From contig JAQXUQ010000027.1 of assembly GCA_029224465.1 (NCBI GenBank), positions 1 to 64,000 on the forward strand: DNA of 64,000 nt, read 5' to 3'. This document shows positions 1 through 9,679 of this stretch, piece after piece; within the stretch, counting starts at the first letter, position 1; every line of letters begins with the position of its first letter. The notes under the pieces are model-generated. The model ran no database searches and was not told the origin of the DNA. It worked only from the letters and a program-made list of their open reading frames with translations. The translations under genes were made by a program, and so were the position numbers. This DNA comes from Bacillota bacterium. Its GTDB lineage: Bacteria > Bacillota > Clostridia > Lachnospirales > Lachnospiraceae.

Positions 1-197
1 TCCTTCGCGCGTTTGTTCTCGTCGTCGAGCTGCTGCTGCAGCTCCGCTTCCTTCTGGCTGTTTGCATCCAGGGTTTCCTTCAACCCCAGGGCCTTATACC
101 CGATCACAATCACCATCAGAAGCACCACCAGCGCAATCAGAATCAAGCTGCCGGAGCGTCCTCTATTCCGTTTTCGCCTTGCCGCTGCTCTCTGCAC
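1..197 (-). CDS. divIC: Septum formation initiator DivIC/FtsB-like protein (N-terminal part, runs off window edge)
   Basis: Reverse-strand translation VQRAAARRKRNRGRSGSLILIALVVLLMVIVIGYKALGLKETLDANSQKEAELQQQLDDENKRAKE: short basic N-terminus, one TM segment, then coiled coil. GTG start with AGGA upstream; sits downstream of rqcP. Confidence 0.7.
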   Translation of the reverse strand, partial: MQRAAARRKRNRGRSGSLILIALVVLLMVIVIGYKALGLKETLDANSQKEAELQQQLDDENKRAK

Positions 198-209
198 AAT
201 CTGTCTTCC

Positions 210-449
210 TCAAAGATACCGGAACATTTCTCCGGCATCCTCCTTGTGGATGGTCTCCTGAACACGCAGCACTTCTGCTCTCGTGCTGCGATTCCCGAAC
301 GATATTTCTATGACATCCCCCGGTTTAACCTCCGCAGAGGCCCGGGCTGCTTTCCCGTTCAGGAGGACTCTTCCATTGTCACAGGCCTCATTGGCCACAG
401 TTCTCCGCTTGATCAGGCGGGAAACCTTCAGATATTTATCCAGTCTCAT
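210..449 (-). CDS. rqcP: S4-domain RNA-binding protein, RqcP (YabO) family
   Basis: MRLDKYLKVSRLIKRRTVANEACDNGRVLLNGK... is a typical S4 domain; hup-rqcP-divIC context. Confidence 0.88.
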   Translation of the reverse strand: MRLDKYLKVSRLIKRRTVANEACDNGRVLLNGKAARASAEVKPGDVIEISFGNRSTRAEVLRVQETIHKEDAGEMFRYL

Positions 450-490
450 AATTCATTCCGCTCAGGTATGGCATCCGCCGCCTGCACAAA

Positions 491-515
491 CAGCCCGGGA
501 TTGCTTCCCGGGCTG
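491..515 (-). terminator. GC-rich hairpin between hup and rqcP (attenuator or terminator candidate)
   Basis: cagcccgggattgcttcccgggctg; weak T-run on the minus strand. Confidence 0.4.
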
Positions 516-569
516 TCTGTCACTCGTATCCATGTGGCTGTGCAAAGCGCAGTCAACAGAACGCATCCA

Positions 570-842
570 TTAGTTGATGGCATCCTTCAGAGCCTTGCCG
601 GCCTTGAACTTCGGAGCCTTGGAAGCCTTGATCTTCATCACCTTGCCGGTCTGCGGATTGCGTCCCTCGCGGGCTGCTCTCTCGGAAACCTCAAATGTGC
701 CAAAGCCAACCAGCTGAACCTTCTCGCCCTTCTTCAGTTCCTCAGTCACTGTCTCAACCAGTGCCTTTACCGCTGCTTCAGAATCCTTCTTGGAAAGTCC
801 TGCCTTTTCCGCAACAGCAGAGATCAGTTCTGTCTTATTCAT
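570..842 (-). CDS. hup: HU family DNA-binding protein
   Basis: [32 protein letters not shown]...[31 protein letters not shown]; internal Met chosen over the longer ORF. Confidence 0.95.
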   Translation of the reverse strand: MNKTELISAVAEKAGLSKKDSEAAVKALVETVTEELKKGEKVQLVGFGTFEVSERAAREGRNPQTGKVMKIKASKAPKFKAGKALKDAIN

Positions 843-936
843 GGTATTTCCTCCTGAAATTTCGTTGTTCTTCCGTCCGGCATTTCCGCCGGACATCTAC
901 TCTATTTATAGCCGCTGGCCCTCGTTTTGTCAATAA

Positions 937-960
937 AAAACGGCGTGTTTGCGCCGTTTT
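937..960 (-). terminator. Rho-independent terminator, likely bidirectional, downstream of rubredoxin
   Basis: aaaacggcgtgtttgcgccgtttt: inverted repeat with T/A runs on both sides. Confidence 0.65.
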
Positions 961-1019
961 CCGCCATTTCTGGCGATGTCATGCGGGTATTTGATCCACC
1001 CGTCAGAGGGCCCATCTGA

Positions 1020-1178
1020 TCAGTCAGCCGGGCTGAACTGGTCCTTGCCAACACCGCAGACCGGGCAGACAAAATCCGCCGGAAGATCTTCGAACTTTGT
1101 TCCTGCGGCAATTCCGCTGTCCGGAAGTCCCTCAGCCTCGTCATAGGTCCATCCACAGATATCACATACGTACTTCAT
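1020..1178 (-). CDS. Rubredoxin
   Basis: Translation [52 protein letters not shown] with two CxxC motifs. Too short (52 aa) for the supplied ORF track. Confidence 0.95.
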   Translation of the reverse strand: MKYVCDICGWTYDEAEGLPDSGIAAGTKFEDLPADFVCPVCGVGKDQFSPAD

Positions 1179-1402
1179 AGGAATTCTCCTCCTTTTTTCC
1201 AGGCATACCGCCTGTTTTGCACACGACGCTCAACTTTTCGCTATTACTCTGATAGCTTGCGCTCTCAGCTCATTTAGGCACATCCGGTGTGTCCGTGTCA
1301 AGCAGAACATAAGCGCTGTGGGAAACTATCCGTTTTCCCCCGGGCGGCCGCGTAACACATCGTAACGCATCAAGATCGATTGAATATAAGCGCTGCGGGA
1401 AA

Positions 1403-2884
1403 TTATCTGGCTTCTTCCCCGGCTCCGCCACCCGGACAATACTGCCGCATCAGATATTCCTTCTGATTGTGCGACGGCTCGTCCAGCACATCCTCCAGCA
1501 TCTGATGGAGCACTTCTCCCATCTCCGGTCCCGGCTTCATTCCGGCTGCAATCAGGTCACTTCCCCTGACTGCCAGCTGACGGAGACTGATGCAGCTTTT
1601 ATCCCGCAGAATCTGCTCATAAATGGCACGCCAGGCCTCTACCTTCCGGCGTTTTTCCGCCCTGCGGTACTCGCTCTGCGCCGCGCCGTCGGCCATCTTC
1701 ACCTCCAGAAGCAGCGGGAACAGGTCCTCCCCCACCCTCGCGATGCCGCGCCGCACAGAGCGGGACGTCTCCTCCATTGCAAGGTCATGATAGCGGACCA
1801 GCGTCTCCACCTGCTTCAGCGTCTCGTTATCGAATTTCAGACGCTTCATGATCGCATGCGCCATGTCTGCGCTGACTGCCGCATGTCCCTTGAAATGATC
1901 AATCCCCTGCTCGTCCCGGGTGTGGCAGGCCGGCTTGCCGAGGTCATGAAACAGCATCGTATACCGCAGAACCTTATCCGCCCGGACCGCCGCCACCGCA
2001 TGGATGATGTGTTCTCCGACCGAATAGCAGTGGTGCGGATTGTGCTGCGGCGTCTCCATACAGACGTCAAGCTCCGGCAGAATCACAGCCGTGATTCCTG
2101 TCTCCACCATCGTCCGGAGCTCCTCCGGGTGCGGCGAGACAAGCAGTCTGGTCAGCTCCGAGGCGATCCGCTCCGCGCTGATTTTGGCGAGATTCGGCGC
2201 CATATCCTGCACCGCCCGCTTCGTGTTCTCCTCGATGTGATAGCCGAGCTGCGCCGAGAAGCGCACCGCCCGCATGATGCGCAGCGCATCCTCCCGGAAC
2301 CGCTCCTCCGGATCTCCGACCGCACGGATCACGCCGCGCCGCAGATCCGTGAGCCCGTCAAAATAATCGATCAGTCCGTTCTGCGGGCTGTAAGCCATGG
2401 CATTGATGGTGAAATCTCTCCGCCTGAGATCCTCCCGGAGACTCGAGGTGAAGGTAACCTCCTTCGGGTGCCTTGCGTCCTCATACTCCCCGTCGATCCG
2501 GTAGGTGGTGACTTCAAATCCCTCGCTGCCCAGCATCACCGTGACCGTCCCATGCTGGATCCCCGTGTCCACCGTCCGGCGGAACAGGCGCTTGACATCC
2601 TCCGGGTGCGCTGAGGTTGTGATATCCCAGTCATTCGGCACCTTCCCCAGCATGGTATCCCGAACACAGCCGCCGACCGCAAAGGCCTCGTAGCCGGCGT
2701 CGTGCAGGACCGTCAGAATTTTATTTACTTTTTCAGGCAGACTGATGTGATAATTCTGCAAACAGCTACTCCCAAACAACCAGAACCATGCACCATTTTC
2801 CCGCATCTCCACCATCCCGCGCGGTTTCCTGCCGCGCCGGATTCGCATCGGCGCTCTCCCGGCACAATCCCCGGGCTTACGCAT
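1403..2884 (-). CDS. cca: CCA tRNA nucleotidyltransferase (start may be further downstream)
   Basis: LPEKVNKILTVLHDAGYEAFAVGGCVRDTMLGKVPNDWDITTSA... plus HD-domain region. Confidence 0.92.
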   Translation of the reverse strand: MRKPGDCAGRAPMRIRRGRKPRGMVEMRENGAWFWLFGSSCLQNYHISLPEKVNKILTVLHDAGYEAFAVGGCVRDTMLGKVPNDWDITTSAHPEDVKRLFRRTVDTGIQHGTVTVMLGSEGFEVTTYRIDGEYEDARHPKEVTFTSSLREDLRRRDFTINAMAYSPQNGLIDYFDGLTDLRRGVIRAVGDPEERFREDALRIMRAVRFSAQLGYHIEENTKRAVQDMAPNLAKISAERIASELTRLLVSPHPEELRTMVETGITAVILPELDVCMETPQHNPHHCYSVGEHIIHAVAAVRADKVLRYTMLFHDLGKPACHTRDEQGIDHFKGHAAVSADMAHAIMKRLKFDNETLKQVETLVRYHDLAMEETSRSVRRGIARVGEDLFPLLLEVKMADGAAQSEYRRAEKRRKVEAWRAIYEQILRDKSCISLRQLAVRGSDLIAAGMKPGPEMGEVLHQMLEDVLDEPSHNQKEYLMRQYCPGGGAGEEAR

Positions 2885-2917
2885 CCCTGACAGCGCATCG
2901 CGGGCTCCTGCGGTCCG

Positions 2918-4135
2918 TCAGATCTTCTTTCTGTCCTCTTCCTCGACGATCGCAAGCGTCTGCCGCGCAATTGCCAGCTCCTCGTTGGTCGGGACAACCA
3001 TGGTGACGACCTTGTCCGTGGGCTTGCTGAGGATGACCTCCTCGCCGCGGATTTTGTTCTTCTCCTCGTCAATCGATGTGCCGAGGAATTCCGTGTAATT
3101 GGAGATCCGCTTGCGCATCGGTCCGTCGTTCTCGCCGACACCCGCGGTGAAGACGATGACATCCACGCCGTCCATCTCCGCCGTGTAAGCGCCGATGTAC
3201 TTGCCGACGCGGATCGCATAGGCCTCAAGCGCCGTCTCGGCGTCCTTGTTCCCCTCGGCTGCCGCCTTTGTCAGGTCACGGAAATCATTGGAAATGCCGC
3301 CGGACAGACCGAGCATGCCGGATTTTTTGTTCAGAATATTCAAAATTTCCTGTGCCGAGCAGTGCAGCTTGTCCATCAGGAAGGTGATGATCGCGGGATC
3401 GATGTCGCCGGAGCGGGTGCCCATGATGAGGCCCTCCAGCGGGGTCAGTCCCATCGTGGTATCGATGGACTTGCCGTACTTCACCGCCGTGACGGAGGCG
3501 CCGTTGCCGAGATGGCAGACGATGATCCGCAGATCCTCCCGCTTCTTGCCGAGAATCTCCGCCGCGCGCTGGCTGACATAATCATGGCTGGTGCCGTGGA
3601 AGCCGTAGCGGCGGACCTTGTAGTCCTTGTAGTATTCCAGCGGAATCGCGTACAGATATGCTTCCGGCGGCATCGTCTGATGGAACGCGGTATCAAACAC
3701 CGCGACCATCGGCACCCCGGGCATGAGCTTTTCGCAGGCATGAATGCCGGTCAGGTTCGCCGGGTTGTGGAGCGGCGCAAGATCCGAGACATCGCCGATG
3801 GCGCGGACCACATCGTCGTTGATGAGAACTGCCTTGTTAAACCGCTCTCCGCCGTGGACGATACGATGTCCGACAGCACCGATCTGGGAGAGGGAGGTGA
3901 TCACACCCACCTCCGGGTCCAGCAGATGGTCGATGACCGCCTTGATCGCCGCGCTGTGATCCGGCATCGGGATCTCCTCAGTCCGCTTTGCTCCGCCCGT
4001 CGGCGTGTGCGTGATACAGGATCCCTCCGAGCCAATGCGTTCGCACAGACCCTTGGCCAGCACCTTCTCCGTGATGCTGTCAATCAGCTGATACTTCAGC
4101 GACGAACTGCCGCAGTTAATCACCAGAATGTTCAT
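2918..4135 (-). CDS. ackA: Acetate kinase
   Basis: MNILVINCGSSSLKYQLID...GERFNKAVLI...GFHGTSHDYVSQRA. The ORF extends to 4312 but the family start is at 4135. Confidence 0.96.
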   Translation of the reverse strand: MNILVINCGSSSLKYQLIDSITEKVLAKGLCERIGSEGSCITHTPTGGAKRTEEIPMPDHSAAIKAVIDHLLDPEVGVITSLSQIGAVGHRIVHGGERFNKAVLINDDVVRAIGDVSDLAPLHNPANLTGIHACEKLMPGVPMVAVFDTAFHQTMPPEAYLYAIPLEYYKDYKVRRYGFHGTSHDYVSQRAAEILGKKREDLRIIVCHLGNGASVTAVKYGKSIDTTMGLTPLEGLIMGTRSGDIDPAIITFLMDKLHCSAQEILNILNKKSGMLGLSGGISNDFRDLTKAAAEGNKDAETALEAYAIRVGKYIGAYTAEMDGVDVIVFTAGVGENDGPMRKRISNYTEFLGTSIDEEKNKIRGEEVILSKPTDKVVTMVVPTNEELAIARQTLAIVEEEDRKKI

Positions 4136-4158
4136 ATATGCCTCCTTAACACTGGAGC

Positions 4159-5592
4159 TCAATACGCTCTGCCCCAGTAGACCATCTTTTTCGCAGGCTT
4201 GCCGCAGCAGACGCAGGTTCCGGACAGATTTTCCTGCTCGAACGGGATGCAGCGGCTGGTGACGCCGTACTTCTCCTTGATCTTGTCCTCGCAGGCGCGG
4301 TCTCCGCACCACATTGCCTTGACAAATCCGTTCTGCTTCTCAAAGTGACGCGCAAATTCCTCCGGAGTCTTCGCCTCAAATGTTTCCTCTTCGAGATGCC
4401 TGCGCGCCCTTTCGAGCATATCGTTCTGCACCGTTTCGAGAAGCGAAGAAACCGTCTCCGCCACCTTTTCAATCGGGCACTCGGTCTTCTCGAAGGTATC
4501 CCGGCGGACGATGACGCACATGTTGTTCTGTATGTCTCTGGGGCCGATTTCTATACGGAGCGGAATGCCGCGCATTTCCTGCTCCGAGAACTTGTATCCC
4601 GGGCTCTTGTCAGAATCATCCACCTTGACTTTAAAGCCGGAGAGCATGTCACGGATTTCGTACGCTTTCTGCAGTACGCCTTCCTTTCGCTGCTGAATCG
4701 GAATGATATCCACATGAACCGGAGCGATTCTGGGAGGTATCACCAGTCCTCTGTTGTCCCCGTGCACCATGATCATGGCGCCGATCATTCTGGTCGTAAC
4801 GCCCCAGGATGTCTGCCATACGTATTTGAGCTGGTTGTCCTTATCCGTAAAGGTAATATCATACGCCTTCGAGAATTTCTGCCCGAAGAAGTGACTGGTG
4901 CCGGACTGCAGCGCGCGGCCGTCATGCATGATTGCCTCTACCGTATACGTAGCTTCGGCGCCGGCAAACTTCTCCTTCTCGGTCTTCTGTCCCTTGATCG
5001 TCGGGATCGCCATATCCTCTGCCAGAAAATCCGAATAGACATCCAGCATCATCTGCGTACGCTCTTCGGCCTCTTCCCGGGTTGCGTGAATCGTATGCCC
5101 CTCCTGCCAGAGAAACTCTCTCGAGCGCAGGAACGGCCTCGTCTCCTTCTCCCAGCGGACAACCGAGCACCACTGGTTATAAAGTCTTGGCAGATCACGG
5201 TAGGAATGCACGTCATCCTTATAGAAATCCGAGAATACGGTTTCCGATGTCGGACGTACGCACAGTCTTTCGGTTAACGGCTCTGTGCCTCCCTGCGTCA
5301 CCCATGCCACTTCCGGCGCGAATCCGTTCACAAGCTCGCCTTCCTTTTTCAGAAGGCTCTCGGGAATCAGCATCGGCATATAGACATTCTGCACGCCTGT
5401 AGCCTTGAAGCGCTTGTCCAGAAGCTGCTGCATGTTCTCCCAGATCGCGTATCCGTACGGTTTGATCACCATGAATCCCTTGATCTGCGAGTAAGCGATG
5501 AGGTCTGCCTTGATACAGACATCCGTGTACCATTGGGTGAAGTCCTCGTCCATTGAGGTCACTTCAGCAACCAGTTTCTTTTGATCTGCCAT
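4159..5592 (-). CDS. proS: Proline--tRNA ligase
   Basis: MADQKKLVAEVTSMDEDFTQWYTDVCIKADL...RPTSETVFSDFYKDDVHSYRDLPRLYNQWCSVVRWE; class II ProRS, short/eukaryote-like type. Confidence 0.95.
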   Translation of the reverse strand: MADQKKLVAEVTSMDEDFTQWYTDVCIKADLIAYSQIKGFMVIKPYGYAIWENMQQLLDKRFKATGVQNVYMPMLIPESLLKKEGELVNGFAPEVAWVTQGGTEPLTERLCVRPTSETVFSDFYKDDVHSYRDLPRLYNQWCSVVRWEKETRPFLRSREFLWQEGHTIHATREEAEERTQMMLDVYSDFLAEDMAIPTIKGQKTEKEKFAGAEATYTVEAIMHDGRALQSGTSHFFGQKFSKAYDITFTDKDNQLKYVWQTSWGVTTRMIGAMIMVHGDNRGLVIPPRIAPVHVDIIPIQQRKEGVLQKAYEIRDMLSGFKVKVDDSDKSPGYKFSEQEMRGIPLRIEIGPRDIQNNMCVIVRRDTFEKTECPIEKVAETVSSLLETVQNDMLERARRHLEEETFEAKTPEEFARHFEKQNGFVKAMWCGDRACEDKIKEKYGVTSRCIPFEQENLSGTCVCCGKPAKKMVYWGRAY

Positions 5593-5690
5593 AATCTCTC
5601 CTTGTCAGCCTGTCTCCGTCGTCGCCGCGCGCCATGTGCGGTCCCTTGACCGGCAGTGCCTTTCCATCTTAAAAGTGCCGCGGTGTTTTG

Positions 5691-6128
5691 TCAATCCGGG
5701 CCGTGGTTCCCTTCATCCCGAAACTGCTGATCCTCACCGAGGCAAAACATTGTCGTCACCGCACCCGACAAAAGCCTCCCTTGTTCATCCGTAACTTCGG
5801 TTTCGATAACGCAGCTGGAACGCCCGCGCTTAATGACTTTGCTGCGCGCGGTAATCTCTCCGCCGCGGCCGGAGGAGAGATAATTGATCGTCGAATTCTG
5901 CGTGACGTATCTTCTTCCGTCCGCGCGCGCCGTTGCGCCGCAGCAGCAGTCCTGAATCGTAAAAAGGAGCCCGCCGTGAATCATTCCGTACGGATTCTTC
6001 TGATTGTCCCGCACCTTGCAGCGCAGAACGGCCCCGTCCTTTGTAACCTCGTCAATCACGATGCCGTTCTCCATAAGAAACGGCGTCGTCTCCATAAACG
6101 CTTTGACTTTCAGCTCCAGTTCTGTCAT
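5691..6128 (-). CDS. PaaI-type hotdog thioesterase
   Basis: PYGMIHGGLLFTIQDCCCGATARADGR...INYLSSGRGGEITARSKVIKRGRS: hotdog-fold thioesterase pattern. Confidence 0.8.
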   Translation of the reverse strand: MTELELKVKAFMETTPFLMENGIVIDEVTKDGAVLRCKVRDNQKNPYGMIHGGLLFTIQDCCCGATARADGRRYVTQNSTINYLSSGRGGEITARSKVIKRGRSSCVIETEVTDEQGRLLSGAVTTMFCLGEDQQFRDEGNHGPD

Positions 6129-6147
6129 AGCAGTGCCTCTTCCGCGG

Positions 6148-7845
6148 TCAGAAATTGTGGAAGCTTTCCCTCGATCCGAGCGAAAGCCTGTTCAGTGCCG
6201 AGAAGATGCCGCGTACAGATGCTCTTGTGATATTCGAGGAAACACCTACGCCGTACGTGGTCCTTCCGGTTTCCGCGTCCATCAGATGGATGTAGGCAGC
6301 CGCCTGCGCGTCCGCGCCGGATTTCAGCGCATGCTCCTCGTAGTCCAGAATCCGGACATCGATTCCCAGATTCTGCAGCAGTCCTCTCTTCACAGCGTCC
6401 AGAGGTCCGTTGCCGACCGCCGTGAATTCATGCTCCGCGCCGTCGTCCGTATAGCGCACGGTTACCTGTGTATCAAACTGCGTCTCGCTGTCATTGGACA
6501 GATCGACAACCTGCAGCCTTCTGAAATGGAGCGGTTCTTTTCTGTCGAGATATTCGGCCCGGAAGGCTTCCATGATCTTCTCGGGCGCGACTTCTCCTTC
6601 CTTCTCCGACTCTGCCTGAATGACGTCCGCGAATTCACGCTGCATTGCCTTCGGCAGCTTGAAGCCGAAGTACGTGTCCATGACAAAGGCTACGCCGCCC
6701 TTGCCGGACTGAGAATTGATGCGCACGATCGGCTCGTATTCTCTTCCGATATCGGCGGGGTCGATCGGCAGATACGGTACCTGCCAGATGTTGTCTCCGC
6801 GCTCGCGCATCGCCTGCATGCCTTTGTTGATCGCGTCCTGATGAGATCCGGAAAAGGCCGTGAAAACAAGTTTGCCGGCATACGGATGCCTCGGATCCAC
6901 CTTCATCTTCGTAAGCCGCTCGCAGGTCCTTATAATCTCCCGTATGTTCTCGATATTCAGCTTCGGGTTGATGCCCTGTGAAAACATGTTGTAAGCGACA
7001 TTGAGAATATCGACATTGCCGGTCCGCTCGCCGTTTCCAAGAAGCGTCCCTTCGACTCTCTGCGCGCCGGCGAGGAGCGCAAGTTCTGTCGCAGCAACGC
7101 CTTCTCCGCGGTCGTTATGCGGATGCACCGACAAAATCACGCTGTCCCTTCTGTCCAGTCTCTTCGAGCAGTATTCGATCTGGTCCGCGTAGACATTCGG
7201 CGTATTCATTTCAACGGTTGAGGGAAGATTGATAATCATCGGATTTTCCGGATCCGGCTGCCAGACACCTATGACCGCGTTGCAGACCTCCACCGCGTAA
7301 TCCGGCTCCGTTCCAGTAAAGCTTTCCGGCGAGTACTCGAGAATGATCTTCCCCGGAAAACTTTGCGCTCTATCCTTTACCCACTCCGTTCCCTGAACAG
7401 CAATCGCCTTGATCTCATCCCGGTTCATATGGAAAACAACGTCTCTCTGCAGCGTCGAAGTCGAATTATAGATATGCACAATCGCGCGGCTGCAGCCCCG
7501 AATGGCCTCAAAAGTCCGGTCAATCTGCTCCTCTCTGCACTGGGAAAGAACCTGTACGGTGACATCATCCGGAATCAGGTTATCATCTATCAGCTTCCGC
7601 AGAAAATCGTATTCAATCTGGCTGGCGGCTGGGAAGCCTACCTCTACCTCCTTGAACCCCAGTTTCATGAGCAGCTTCCACATTTCCAGCTTCTCGCTGA
7701 CCACCATGGGATCAATGAGAGCCTGATTCCCGTCCCGCAGGTCAACGCTGCACCATACAGGTGCCTGCGTGATTTCCTTCTCCGGCCACTCCCTCTCCGG
7801 GAAACGCATGACCGGATTCTTTCTGTAGCGCTGATAATTTAACAT
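6148..7845 (-). CDS. leuA: 2-isopropylmalate synthase (long LeuA form)
   Basis: RFPEREWPEKEITQAPVWCSVDLRDGNQALIDPM...SVHPHNDRGEGVAATELALLAGAQRVEGTLLGNGERTGNVD. Confidence 0.93.
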   Translation of the reverse strand: MLNYQRYRKNPVMRFPEREWPEKEITQAPVWCSVDLRDGNQALIDPMVVSEKLEMWKLLMKLGFKEVEVGFPAASQIEYDFLRKLIDDNLIPDDVTVQVLSQCREEQIDRTFEAIRGCSRAIVHIYNSTSTLQRDVVFHMNRDEIKAIAVQGTEWVKDRAQSFPGKIILEYSPESFTGTEPDYAVEVCNAVIGVWQPDPENPMIINLPSTVEMNTPNVYADQIEYCSKRLDRRDSVILSVHPHNDRGEGVAATELALLAGAQRVEGTLLGNGERTGNVDILNVAYNMFSQGINPKLNIENIREIIRTCERLTKMKVDPRHPYAGKLVFTAFSGSHQDAINKGMQAMRERGDNIWQVPYLPIDPADIGREYEPIVRINSQSGKGGVAFVMDTYFGFKLPKAMQREFADVIQAESEKEGEVAPEKIMEAFRAEYLDRKEPLHFRRLQVVDLSNDSETQFDTQVTVRYTDDGAEHEFTAVGNGPLDAVKRGLLQNLGIDVRILDYEEHALKSGADAQAAAYIHLMDAETGRTTYGVGVSSNITRASVRGIFSALNRLSLGSRESFHNF

Positions 7846-7880
7846 AATGTGCTCCTCCAGGTTTTATGCCTTTGCAAAAA

Positions 7881-7907
7881 GCCTGCCCGGCAGTCTGCCG
7901 GGCAGGC
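7881..7907 (-). terminator. Rho-independent terminator downstream of the HPr gene
   Basis: gcctgcccggcagtctgccgggcaggc; followed by TTTTTGC on the minus strand. Confidence 0.75.
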
Positions 7908-7933
7908 TCTGCCTGCGCTGTCATATGGACGTT

Positions 7934-8212
7934 TCATTCTCCGAGGCCGCTTTCAATCGCCTTTACAAGAAACGCCAGTGCTTCCTTCTCGTCTTCACCA
8001 TCACAGACGAGCTCGATCTCATCGCCTGACTTTACACAGGCTCCGAGGACTGACAGAACACTTTTCGCATTCGCCGTAGTATCTTTGAACCGGAATGTAA
8101 TTGTAGATTTGAACTCCATCGCGTCCTTGCACAGGATGCCTGCAGGCCGCAGATGCAGCCCGGTCGGATTCTTGATCATGACTTTCTGACTTACCATAAC
8201 AGTTACCTGCAC
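7934..8212 (-). CDS. HPr family phosphocarrier protein (His site present, divergent Ser46 loop)
   Basis: KNPTGLHLRPAGILCKDAMEFKS...ANAKSVLSVLGACVKSGDEIEL; start could be GTG 8212 or ATG 8197. Confidence 0.9.
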   Translation of the reverse strand: MQVTVMVSQKVMIKNPTGLHLRPAGILCKDAMEFKSTITFRFKDTTANAKSVLSVLGACVKSGDEIELVCDGEDEKEALAFLVKAIESGLGE

Positions 8213-8276
8213 CTACCTTTCCTGCCGCCGTCCTCTGCCGTTAAGCGGTCTTCCGGCGTACGGTTTAATAATGTTA

Positions 8277-9629
8277 TCAGAGATTCATCTCATTTTCAAT
8301 GAATCCGGCAAGCTCTTCGGCTTTTTTCTGAATGACGGCCTGATCTTCCCCCTCGATCATGACACGCACTAAAGGCTCTGTACCGGAAGGGCGGATCAGT
8401 ACTCTCCCGTTCCCGGAGAACTCCGCTTCCAGCGCGTCAATCCGGGCCACAATTTCCGGGAAATCCCTGTAATGATCTTTCTTATCGTTCGGCACGGCCG
8501 CGTTGACAAGCGCCTGCGGATACTTCTTCATGACCTTGGCAAGCTCCGAAAGCGGCTTTCCTTCTTCCCTGACGACCGCAAGCAGATGCAGCGCGGACAG
8601 AAGTCCGTCGCCCGTTGTATTGTCATCAAGAAAAATAATATGGCCTGACTGCTCACCGCCGATATTGGAGCCGATCTCCTTCATATGCTCGAGAACATAG
8701 CGGTCGCCGACCTTTGTCCTGTCGACGTTGATGCCATGCGCCTCTCCCATCTTGAAGAAGCCGAGGTTTGACATCACGGTCACAACGATCGTATTCTGCC
8801 GGAGCGTACCGTGCTTTTTCATGCTGCAGCCGACAATCGCCATGATCTTGTCGCCGTCGACCACGGCGCCCTTTTCGTCCACCGCAAGGAACCTGTCCGC
8901 GTCGCCGTCAAAAGCAAGTCCCATATCGGCATGCTCTTCCAGCACTGCCTTCTGCAGGCTTTCCATATGCGTCGAGCCGCAGTCCTTATTGATATTGATG
9001 CCGTTCGGATCATTGTGAATCGGAATGACCTCGGCACCGAGTTTCTGCAGCGCCGTGACATTCGAAAGGGATGCGGCGCCGTTTGCCGTGTCCACAACCA
9101 GCTTCATGCCGGAAAGCTTTACCGGCACGGTTTCAATCGCGTGATCCGTATATTCTTTCCAGCCGTCCGTACGGTATTCTATACTGCCAACACCGGATCC
9201 TGTCGGAAAAACAACGTCTTTCAGGCCGCTTTCGATCTGCGCCTGGATTTCGTCTTCGGTCGCGTCGGGCAGCTTAAAGCCGTTCCCGTCAAAGAACTTG
9301 ATTCCGTTGAATTCCATCGGATTGTGGGATGCGGAGATGACAATGCCGGCGTCCGCGCCATGCTTTTTCGCAAGGTAAGCAACCGCGGGGGTCGGAAGGA
9401 CACCGAGATAAATGACGTTTGCGCCGACGCTGCAGGCACCTGCCATGATCGCGTTCGCCAGCATATCGCCGGAGCGCCTTGTATCGCAGCCGACCATAAT
9501 CTTCGGCTGTTCGCCGCTTTTCTTCGAGAGCACATACGCTCCTGCCTGGCCCAGTCTCATGGCAAGCTCAACGGTCAGTTCCTTGTTCGCGAGTCCGCGT
9601 ACACCGTCCGTACCAAAAATTCTTCCCAT
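8277..9629 (-). CDS. glmM: Phosphoglucosamine mutase
   Basis: MGRIFGTDGVRGLANKELTVELAMRLG...GIVISASHNPMEFNGIKFF...RPSGTEPLVRVMIEG. Confidence 0.97.
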   Translation of the reverse strand: MGRIFGTDGVRGLANKELTVELAMRLGQAGAYVLSKKSGEQPKIMVGCDTRRSGDMLANAIMAGACSVGANVIYLGVLPTPAVAYLAKKHGADAGIVISASHNPMEFNGIKFFDGNGFKLPDATEDEIQAQIESGLKDVVFPTGSGVGSIEYRTDGWKEYTDHAIETVPVKLSGMKLVVDTANGAASLSNVTALQKLGAEVIPIHNDPNGININKDCGSTHMESLQKAVLEEHADMGLAFDGDADRFLAVDEKGAVVDGDKIMAIVGCSMKKHGTLRQNTIVVTVMSNLGFFKMGEAHGINVDRTKVGDRYVLEHMKEIGSNIGGEQSGHIIFLDDNTTGDGLLSALHLLAVVREEGKPLSELAKVMKKYPQALVNAAVPNDKKDHYRDFPEIVARIDALEAEFSGNGRVLIRPSGTEPLVRVMIEGEDQAVIQKKAEELAGFIENEMNL

Positions 9630-9679
9630 CGGAAAAATCCCTCCAGTATCAATATTTATCAGATTATCAAAGACAATCG

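Noticed and set aside
13-857. Plus-strand ORFs over divIC, rqcP and hup
   Set aside because: Antisense to conserved minus-strand genes.
902-1165. 87-aa minus-strand ORF at the rubredoxin locus
   Set aside because: Wrong frame; the rubredoxin frame (1020-1178) has two CxxC motifs and a proper start.
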